Assembly (NCBI RefSeq): GCF_018320785.1
Contig: NC_054867.1
Span: 25,733,855-25,797,854 of the forward strand
Reading direction: 5' to 3'
DNA from: Cheilinus undulatus
Lineage: Eukaryota; Chordata; Actinopteri; Labriformes; Labridae
Length of the DNA: 64,000 nt
Positions within the stretch are counted from its first letter, which is position 1. Each line of letters starts with the position of its first letter. Positions 56,321 to 64,000 of this stretch are shown piece after piece. The notes below the pieces were generated by a model. It was not told the origin of the DNA. It saw nothing but the letters and a program-made list of their open reading frames with translations, and made no database searches. The position numbers and the translations under genes were made by a program.

Positions 56321-58200
56321 TAAAAGATAAAAGTCATCAGTGTCTGTGTACAATTTTAGAAGCTCTATTTTGGAAAAAAATAATCTTGTCACTGACTCAC
56401 AACGTGTGCATGAAAAAATCTCGCACTTCATGATTCAGTATTATGTATCAGATTGGATATTTTGGGCAGCTGTTGCAATTTTTTTATTTCCCTTCCTTGT
56501 CATGTCTTGTAATGACTCATATGACACATATGTTGAACATTCCTACCTTGCACGTGCCACAAGAAAACAGAACGAGGGAAGGATTTCTCAGTTCACCACA
56601 TCCTCAATATGAATATTGCCAGATACATTTGCAAAAATGTTTTTTTCATGATGACACATTTAATGTGGAAAGCCAGCACTGTACTGAGAGATGCTATGAG
56701 AACTGTAGAGTGGCTAACACTTCAGACTGTGGTTTTCTGGCAGTTTTTATGTATACGGGAGAGTTTAACACTATCATAAAACCCTACAGGAAAGACAGTT
56801 AAAATGCCCTGCACTGTTCATGTATTTTTGCAATGTCGCATTGCTATCTTTCTATGATAGCTCACTTTTCTCTCTGCTGTTATCTGTGGCCTTTTACATT
56901 AACTACAAATATTTTTGGCTACCTTTAAAGATACTGGACAACATTTTAGTACGAATGAAGATCTGCTCTTCTTTTTTCCACATCTTTTAGTGTTTGATGA
57001 TAAGAAGTAAAACTGTATTAAGCCTCTTCTAGTTTTTGGCATGCCGACCATGATTGGTGGAATGTGGAGTCTCAAGGTGGGTTGGACAATCTACCACCAT
57101 ATACCTCAATACCCTGGACTATGTTATTAAGAATAATCTGAGGGATCTTAACTATTGAGCAGAAAATGATGTGCTTTGCAGATCAATGAGTAACATATGA
57201 ACAGTTATTATTTCTGACTAATAATTGCAACTACTCTAGTGATTCGACTTCTTCCTTCTAAGCCCACATGGTACACACTGATAAACATAGTCTATGGTTT
57301 CTTCTCACTGCTTAAGCATTCATCTCTAAACAGATGCATCCAGTCATTGCATGCCAGACACAATCTGAAGCAGCATGCTGACAGTATAGCCATACAAAAC
57401 GTAAACTCTTGTTTTAAAAGACTGAAATCTGTACATTTTTCTTAAATAAAGGAAAATTTACACTATTGATCATCATGATTCCCCCTTAAGGACATGACAT
57501 GTAACATAGCTGAAGACACAATGGTCATGCCTTGTTGGCTAACAGTTGTGAATGATATGTTTTGAAAAACGGCAGTGTCATTGCTGTAATGTTATCCTTC
57601 AGATCATCCCACAGACTCACCAACTGGCTTCTGAAATATGTTAGAGTAGTTTCGGTGTGGTGGCCTGAGTCAAGTCAGGAGCATGTAGGTGTCAGATCAT
57701 ACATTCACCTAGATGGATTAAACATGATACCAAGCATGTGTTTTTGTTTCTTTTCAATGTTTTAATCATAGTTTTAATTGCAATAGATGATTAAACTTCT
57801 GAAAGAATTTTAGGCACCCCATCTGACTTCTTAGCTTTGAAGAATATGACCAAACTGCTTTTCAAAGATAGATAGTGTTTGTTGCTTCTCTATTTTGTTC
57901 TGTGTGTTAGTTCTGTTTTGTGCTGTGTGTTTAAGTGAGACTGCTTCTGCATGCTTGTGCAAGTGTGTGAACATGGCATGAGGGTGAAGCTGGCTAGTTA
58001 CAATTACGGTAAGTTAAGATACAGCAGGGCTGCTGGTAAGTGATCTCTATATGGGTCACATTTGAGGTTAGTGCATCTGCCTTTTGACTGAACACCAGAG
58101 CGGTTCCTCACATAGACTGCAGTGCTGCAGGATGTTATGCATGTTTCTCTACCACTTGCACATTCCTGAATAATGGTACTGGAGGCACATGAAATTTGCC
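56321..58200. other. Intergenic, nothing recognised
   Basis: Several short open frames, none with family features or splice context. No RNA gene seen. Confidence 0.4.
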
Positions 58201-58229
58201 AGGCTTATAAAATCAACAGAGACATCAAT

Positions 58230-58552
58230 TAAACAACAAGTCATTTATTTCAAAAAATAAAAAAACAGTATAAATTAAAACACATATAATACATAAAATA
58301 AATATTTTCTTCATAAGCAGTTTAAGTCAAAGGACTTGTGTAGGACTCTACAGGGTCATAATACAAAAACTTGTCCTCAGGACAAAAAGGTCAACTGTAC
58401 TGTCAGATCAACAGAACCAAGCTCAGCGAGCTGAAAACAGAAATCAACACTTTAACCAATGAAAGTAACGGAGTGGCTGCATAGGAGAGTGTCATTTGGT
58501 TGCTATTTTCTCTTTTCTTTAGAGGAACAAGTTCACATTTTGATCAGGGTCA
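58230..58552 (-). other. il10: il10 3' UTR with AU-rich elements
   Basis: On the - strand, downstream of the il10 stop, there are ATTTA pentamers at 58299-58303 and 58271-58275 in a U-rich context, then AATAAA at 58244-58249, a likely polyadenylation signal. AU-rich 3' UTRs are typical of cytokine mRNAs and are bound by decay factors that the p38-MK2 pathway controls. Confidence 0.6.
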
Positions 58553-58669
58553 TCAACTTCTGGCAGAGGCTTCCTTGTTTCTGTGTCGTTTAGAAGCCAG
58601 ATACACTTCAATGTAGTTAAACAGCACGTCCAGCTCGCCCATGGCCTTATACAGACCTTTGCTTTCCAT
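58553..58669 (-). CDS. il10: il10 coding exon 5 (terminal)
   Basis: Residues 151-188 and the TGA stop at 58555-58553. Holds the IL-10 family signature and a basic tail, LASKRHRNKEASARS, somewhat longer than the mammalian C-terminus. Confidence 0.95.
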   Translation of the reverse strand: MESKGLYKAMGELDVLFNYIEVYLASKRHRNKEASARS

Positions 58670-60175
58670 CTGTAAATACAAACAAATGGTTCACATTACT
58701 CACAGGCAAAGTAAAAACACAAAATACTGATCTAAAATACACTTATTTCCCCATCAAAGATGACATCGGGCTCTTACCTGAGTGTAAGTAGAGTTTAGAG
58801 TTTTTATGTCAAACTGTGTCTTGCAAGAGAAGTAGTGTCTCTGTAAGATGAAGCAAAGAAAGATATTAAAACTGTGTTTTTGATTCAACAGCATCATTTG
58901 ATAAATTTTCCTTCCCTTGAGGACAAATCCTTCAAAAACTAAGGATTCGTACGTAGCAGGTTGTATATTAAGACACTTGGAAATAGCATTGTACCTTTCT
59001 TTGTCAATAAATGGATAATTCACAGTTATGCACTCTTATTATCTCTCCTATAGCCATCATATAACTCTAATTACTCTAATTATACAGCTTGGTTCATATA
59101 TTTAAATGCTGTTACTGTCAATATCTCAGATCTATATTTAAAACCATCCGTTTATAGTGTTCATTTTTACATATAGACATAAATATACTAAATATATTGT
59201 TGAAAAGGTGTTTTAATAGGCAATTATGATTTTTTGTTAGGCTTCTGCTCTTTGATTTTTGTAATAGTACTGCTGTAAGTGCCTTGAATTGCCCCCTGGG
59301 AACAAATAAAGTTATCTGATTTGAATTGATTTTGCCTCGTGATAAATCTAAGGTCGTTTCTATTTTCAGTTTCTTTCTAACTGCTGCACACTATAATAAC
59401 AGGTTTGCTCTGTTGTTACAAAATAATTAGGACAGTTGCACAGCTCGAGCTGCTGCCGGACTATATCACTGCGCAATCAGCGCGCATTGACATTTTAACA
59501 CTTCATGGGAGTAACGCGTGTTATGGCTACTTACACATTGGGTGACATCACTCTTCAGCGCGTCGAAAATCTGTTGTATGGACTCCACATGCGGCATCAA
59601 GTCCCTGATCTCGTCCGTTACTCCTGCCAGTGCCGTGGGCAGAACCGTGCTAAGATAGAAGTCCAGGATGCTGTCCATGGCGTGACAAGCGAAGTCGGTC
59701 TGAAAGAGAAAGAGGAACCCGTCAGGTTATGTGTTCCCTTCAACCATAATTGTGGCGTGGTCGTTGTGCGCGCAAGGCTCGTCTGATTCAAGTCGAGTCT
59801 AAAGCAACTTACTTTGAAAGAGTTTTCCACGCTCTGGTCCAGCAGCGCTGTGTCTAAGTCATCGTTTGCTTCCTGCAACAGAAAAAAACACTTTCGTAAG
59901 TTGTAAGGCAGAAAAAAAAAGTTACGTTTAGCAGCATACAGGCGCTGGTAGTGTGAGCAAAAATGCTGCACTTTCTGTGAAGATACTTGCAGAGGCAAAT
60001 GTTTTTTACTTACATAGAAGTCCCGGATCTGTGAGTAGTCTTGTCTGAGCCTCCTTAGCCGGACAGGGAAGCTCTCCACGAACCTACAGCAGTAGTTGTT
60101 GCACATCGGAGTGGCGTAAGCAGCCTCGAAAGAGACAAGGACGAGGACTGACATGAGTAGAGACCGAGGAGTCAT
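58553..60175 (-). CDS. il10: Interleukin-10, five coding exons
   Basis: Secreted class II helical cytokine that dampens inflammation through the IL-10 receptor, JAK1 and STAT3. The join on the - strand is 60175-60014, 59872-59813, 59699-59535, 58840-58778, 58669-58553: 567 bp, 188 residues, GT-AG introns, all phase 0 as in other vertebrate IL10 genes. A hydrophobic signal peptide spans about residues 1-21 and the mature protein would start TPMCNNYCC. Cysteines are C25, C29, C30, C79, C129 and C135; mammalian IL-10 has four, and the extra N-terminal ones are typical of fish. The family signature KGLYKAMGELDVLFNYIE lies at 154-171. N145-S-T is a potential glycosylation site. The gene is compact and converges on mapkapk2, matching the mammalian MAPKAPK2-IL10 arrangement. 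IL-19/20/24-like members are less likely given the helix D signature. Confidence 0.96.
58778..58840 (-). CDS. il10: il10 coding exon 4
   Basis: Residues 130-150, RHYFSCKTQFDIKTLNSTY and TQ. Contains C135 and the sequon at N145. Acceptor cttacag, donor gtaaga. Confidence 0.94.
59225..59330 (+). repeat. Retroposon 3' tail in il10 intron 3
   Basis: 'gtgccttgaattgcccc', 'tgggaacaaataaagtta' and 'tctgatttgaattga' resemble the 3' ends of fish LINE-type elements. The 5' part is absent. Confidence 0.4.
59535..59699 (-). CDS. il10: il10 coding exon 3
   Basis: Residues 75-129, helices C-D region: FACHAMDSILDFYLSTVLP through DALKSDVTQC. C79 and C129 correspond to conserved disulfide cysteines. Acceptor ctttcag, donor gtaagt. 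Confidence 0.95.
59813..59872 (-). CDS. il10: il10 coding exon 2
   Basis: Residues 55-74, EANDDLDTALLDQSVENSFK, which is strongly conserved among fish IL-10 proteins. Acceptor ttgcag, donor gtaagt. Confidence 0.95.
60014..60175 (-). CDS. il10: il10 coding exon 1
   Basis: Residues 1-54: signal peptide and helix A, ending RQDYSQIRDFY. The start ATG at 60175-60173 gives the signal peptide directly. Donor gtaagt. Confidence 0.95.
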
Positions 60176-60314
60176 AGCTGCCGCCTTCAGAGGAGAGTGA
60201 AGATGCTGCTGGTTCAGTAGTTGGAGAGATTCTCGGGCCCCTGGCAGGATAGATCTGCAGGATTTGCTGAAGAGCCAAGTGGAGGTAAGTGCACATATTT
60301 TGGCTTCATGTGGT

Positions 60315-60340
60315 GTCCTAATTTATAGCCAAATTAGGAC
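60315..60340. repeat. Perfect palindrome over the il10 TATA box
   Basis: GTCCTAATTT (60315-60324), a 6-bp spacer, then its exact reverse complement AAATTAGGAC (60331-60340). Confidence 0.9.
60321..60327 (-). promoter_or_regulatory. il10: il10 TATA box
   Basis: TATAAAT on the - strand, about 145 bp before the start codon. It predicts transcription starting near 60295 and a leader of about 120 nt. It lies inside the palindrome 60315-60340. Confidence 0.65.
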
Positions 60341-60517
60341 AGTTACCTAAGGGAGGGGACTGACTGGAAGAGAAATGGTTAAACATGCTTCGTACATGTG
60401 GGGGATTTTTTTTCCAGAAACATGCAGAACACAGGGGGTGCTCCTCCCATGGGCTGCTCATCATCTATTACCCTCAAGGAAAAAAACTTCTGACACAGCA
60501 TTCATGGAATTTTGATA

Positions 60518-60525
60518 TGACGTAA
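60518..60525. promoter_or_regulatory. CRE/ATF-like site TGACGTAA
   Basis: One mismatch from the CRE palindrome, about 220 bp upstream of the predicted il10 start. CREB/ATF1 are known activators of mammalian IL10. Use here is inferred. Confidence 0.4.
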
Positions 60526-60540
60526 TTTCTGTTGATATTC

Positions 60541-61524
60541 TCTCTTTATTTATGTTTGATATGTGTGTTAATTAACTCAAAGAATAGTCAATATATTATT
60601 CACTCCATGTTATTAAAAAAGAGATACTGAATGTAATGATTGAAAAAAAGAGACGTTTCAAAACAGATGATTGCTACTTCTATTGCTGTCAGTTATTAAG
60701 ACAGAAATGATAAAATAGGATTTTCAGTTGACTATGTGATTAAAAAAAAGGATTTAGATAAGTTTAATTTTTGATTTTTACTTTTTTTATACATGCATGC
60801 ACTAACTCAAAGTAGTACTGCTCCATTTTTACTCCTATCACTGTCATTTAAACAGTGCATTTATACTGTAGACAATAACCAGTCTCCTACCATTTTTAAT
60901 GCCAATCATCACTACTCTAGTCCAGGTGTAGTCATTCTAAGGGATTCTTTAATGCAAAATATAATGTGAAATCACACGAAGTGCACTAACCTACATTTTA
61001 CTATTGCCTGCATACACTATAAAGGAGGTACAAACATGGAAACAATGTGGTTTGACTTTGATGACGCTTTGGATTCTCTTTGTGTGTCAGATATGTGGAA
61101 CATGACTGACAACAATAAAAACAGGTGACTTCACCTATCTCAGCTGCTAGCAGGGTAAAAGTATTGAGGGTTTTTTCATAGGGGTCTTGAGGTTTGCATA
61201 TGCATGAGCAACAAAACTTAATAACAGAAGTACTTCGGGACTATCTGTGGTGTTTTCCCTTCATTACTTTTCTTTTGTTATGGAATGTCCACTCATGCCA
61301 GTTTTTATTGGGCAACACTGGTATTTTGATTTTTGATTTTTTTTTTGTGCATCATCAGCAAATAATCAGACAGTTTGTCATGGGTCAAGTAGAAGTTCAC
61401 TCACTTTATGATGCTTTTATCCCACTGAGGATAATAGTGTTCTTTTCACAGAAGTGATCAAACAAAGACGAATGTTAGTGAACAGATTACTTCATAAAAA
61501 AAATGTGATGGAAAGATACATTTT
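60541..61524. other. il10 upstream region, nothing else recognised
   Basis: AT-rich. No exon, RNA gene or known repeat seen. Confidence 0.4.
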
Positions 61525-62060
61525 AAAGGTGCAGTAGGTAACTTTTTACTTACCAATGCTGATTTTTTCCTGTTCTATTTAGATAAAATGTTAGTATATC
61601 CATAGAGAGCCCTTAATGAGAGAGGTAAAATAACACTATTGCGAGATCTCTGTGTTTCCATATGCCTCAGTAATCAACAGTCAAAAATTCTCCACTGCTC
61701 CAGGTATCATTGACCAATCAGATTCGCCTCTGACTTCTCTGATTGGTCGAGGGGCAGGGCTTACTCCCTGGCCCTGATTTGTCGAGGAGCTCTCGCAGCG
61801 TGAACGTGCTGAAGAAGTAAACAGCGTTGATAATGGCTGAAAATGGCTGACAGTGGTTACTCAAGGAACAGACACAATATTCTAGTTTTTTCTTTTGCCC
61901 GAACAGCTATCAGCATACCAGTAACAACACGACTAACAAGCTGCAAAGCTTGTAGGGGAGAGGACCAAGCAGGAAATAAAATGAGAGTAAATATTGGCGC
62001 AGCATGCTATCTGAGGAAGCCTGGGAGCTGAAAAGTTTCATTTCAGATGTGTGGCTGACT
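61525..62060. mobile_element. Probable MITE, left end recognised
   Basis: Begins 'ttaaaggtgcagtaggtaac', a head seen on common fish MITEs and similar to the 55494 element. The interior holds paired 'gaccaatcagattcgcctctg' and 'ctgattggtcgaggggc' phrases. The matching right terminus was not located, so the end is approximate. Confidence 0.45.
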
Positions 62061-62618
62061 ACTTCTCTCCTGGACAGGTAACTGGCTTTTTCTTTATTTT
62101 GCTATGAGAAATACAAATGAGAAATACAACTATTTGTATAAATATCACCTGCTGTATTATGTAGCTTTGCTGAGGCATGCTAACATGGTTAGAACACTGA
62201 ATATAACCGTTTTCGCCCAGCTACAGGAAAGCTATTCAAGGGCGAGTGTCCACTCACACCTGCTAGCCAACACCTTCACACTGGCTAATTATGTCTGCTA
62301 CAATTTAACCAAAAAAATCAGTGGAGAGGAAAAATCTTTGCTCTAAGCAACTCGGAGAAAAACCTGTACACATTTAAACAGGTAGTTTGTTAAAAGCAGG
62401 ATTTCTTTCTCCACTGCCTCACACTCCACTTTGTCGATGGACAGTTGGCTGACGAAATAATTTGTTTTGTTTTGTTTTTTTTCAAATGACAATCGTTTGA
62501 AAAAGTAAATTACCTTATTTTTTAAACGAAATAACACCAGTGATTTGGAATACTTTCATTATATGATTTATGATAAATTTTTTGTTTGGTTGTTTATGTC
62601 ATTTACATTATGGACGTA

Positions 62619-63167
62619 TACAGTGCTTAACAAATTTATTAGACCACAACCCAAAGTAAGGTTTATGCCACAGCTGCCCTAAATTAACAGCATTGGTATT
62701 TACCAAAATCATTTTTTGTGTTTCTGCAATGGTTAATACACCAATATGTAGAAGCTCTTTAACCTAAATGATATTTTTAATGCTAAAATATAATTATTAT
62801 TGTTATTCATGAATTTTCAAATTTACTGATTTACAAAAAAACTGGAAAATATTAAAGCACATTATTATTTCTTGATTAATATATCAAATTATAGTTATTT
62901 ACTTGCATTCCTGAACAGAAAAAATGAGTTTTAGTGGTTGAATGTTATGCTTGATTAATTTCTGACTTCTCAGAGAAGCCCAGTGAGCCGGCTCAAATTT
63001 GGGTCTAAAAAGGTGAATTTAGTTTGAAATCCCTCATTCCTGTTCAAAATGGTAAAACGTGGAGAGCTCACTGAAAATGGAAGAGTCTGCATTAAAGCAC
63101 TTCATGATGCAGCTGTGGCATAAACATTACTTTGGGTGGTGGTCTAATAAATGTTTTAAGCACTGTA
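62619..63167 (+). mobile_element. Mariner/Tc1-type MITE, copy 3, with long inverted termini
   Basis: The first 57 bp from TACAGTGCTTAACAAATTTA and the last 57 bp ending TTTTAAGCACTGTA are near-perfect inverted repeats, including 'gtttatgccacagct'. At the right a short open segment from 63050 reads MVKRGELTEN then ALHDA, a transposase-like N-terminus. The TA borders are intact. Copies 1 and 2 keep only about 28 bp of the right terminus. Confidence 0.8.
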
Positions 63168-63439
63168 TATATCTTTGTGTTTGAAATGGCAGATTTTTAA
63201 AAAATTATGTATTTTTGTATTTCTAATAATTCTTCCCTCAACCTCAATACATGACGATAGAGATAGGCACTCGCGAAATCCTTGACTGTTTAAGATTAAA
63301 TATGAAAAAGTAAATTGATGGCTCAGGGAGGTTTAATTGTTCTCATGGGACAGTTTTTTCTGTTTAAATGTTAAAAATGTACAAATAAGTACAAATTTCC
63401 AAATGACTTTTTTTCCCCAACATTTTTGGCTACAATAGA

Positions 63440-63710
63440 TATGGGATGCGACTTGTAAATCGCCGTTGATTTGCTTGTGAATATGTGTTGAATCTGCGAC
63501 TGCAGCGGAGGCCGTTAGGTAAACACACCAACAGCTGGATCACGGAAACCAGTTAGCGTGGAAACCAGTCGGGCGATAACAACGGTACTTATTGTGTACA
63601 CATTACACCTAGCCAAGTGGCGACATTGCCAGGAGCCTGCTTTTTAACATACCGTTGCTGCCTGGAGAGGCTTCTGGTAGAGTTTACAGGTCGTAGGTAA
63701 CATATTCAGA
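63440..63710. promoter_or_regulatory. CpG-richer patch, possible promoter of a neighbouring gene
   Basis: CpG dinucleotides cluster (gcgactgcagcggaggccg, gtcgggcgataacaacggta) in otherwise AT-rich DNA. A possible non-coding first exon could end at about 63695 with a gtaaca donor. No coding sequence is visible before the window ends. Confidence 0.3.
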
Positions 63711-64000
63711 TTGTTTTGCATTGACAGCTGGTAGGATAATTTACTCAGTTTTAGTTTCTAAGTCTTTTTACTAGCTAATCAGAGAAGGCACCATTCTCAC
63801 GCTCATATCCTGTACTTACCTCTGTAGCTTGCTTAGCACGGACGTGGTTTTAAAGTAATAATGGGAGGTTATAAGCCCCTTTGTTCTATTTACAGATGCA
63901 TTACGTTCATTCCAACATTATTACTCCCAGGAAGTAATCAGAAAACACTTGTGACCTTAAATAAAGAGGGCAGCTTCATCTATGTTATATAAATGTCAGA
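63711..64000. other. Window edge, nothing recognised
   Basis: AT-rich sequence with no exon or repeat recognised. Confidence 0.4.

Noticed and set aside
60400..60425. NF-kB or STAT-like site upstream of il10 (GGGGATTTTTTTTCC and TTCCAGAAA)
   Set aside because: The spacing does not fit the 10-bp NF-kB consensus or the TTCN3GAA STAT consensus.

Overview
The window is animal nuclear DNA, almost certainly from a teleost fish and probably a spiny-rayed one. The evidence is intron-rich genes with GT-AG introns, a high density of fish-type DNA transposons and short retroposons, and a pair of neighbours known from vertebrates: mapkapk2 on the + strand and il10 on the - strand, converging tail to tail. 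No bacterial, plasmid or viral layout is seen.

Layout. 1-6.4 kb is intergenic and holds two miniature inverted-repeat elements and old tandem-like repeats. 6.4-7.02 kb is the mapkapk2 promoter and 5' leader, with a perfect CRE palindrome and three short upstream reading frames. mapkapk2 then runs from 7021 to 51108 in ten coding exons that join to a 389-residue MK2 kinase with no frame error. Intron 1 is 27 kb and intron 2 is 11.4 kb. Intron 1 carries a layered transposon nest (16.86-20.98 kb), a crippled Tc1 element with long inverted termini (21.1-22.4 kb), a mariner-type MITE and a tandem array. Introns 2 and 9 carry two copies of one repeat family in opposite orientation, flanking exons 3-9. 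The 3' UTR probably ends near 52.8 kb.

The space between the genes (about 52.8-58.2 kb) has a pyrimidine-rich degenerate array split by a MITE and a decayed SINE. il10 occupies 58553-60175 in five coding exons giving a complete 188-residue cytokine, with an AU-rich 3' UTR and a TATA promoter lying inside a perfect 10-bp-arm palindrome. 61.5-63.2 kb is repeats. 63.4-63.7 kb is CpG-richer and may be the promoter of a further gene.

The two genes are linked functionally as well as physically. In mammals the p38-MK2 pathway inactivates ARE-binding decay factors and so stabilises AU-rich cytokine mRNAs, including IL10. Here the kinase gene sits beside one of its likely mRNA targets. I did not find a clearly new molecular system. 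The most notable structures are the datable transposon nest, the inverted repeats around exons 3-9 and the TATA-spanning palindrome of il10.
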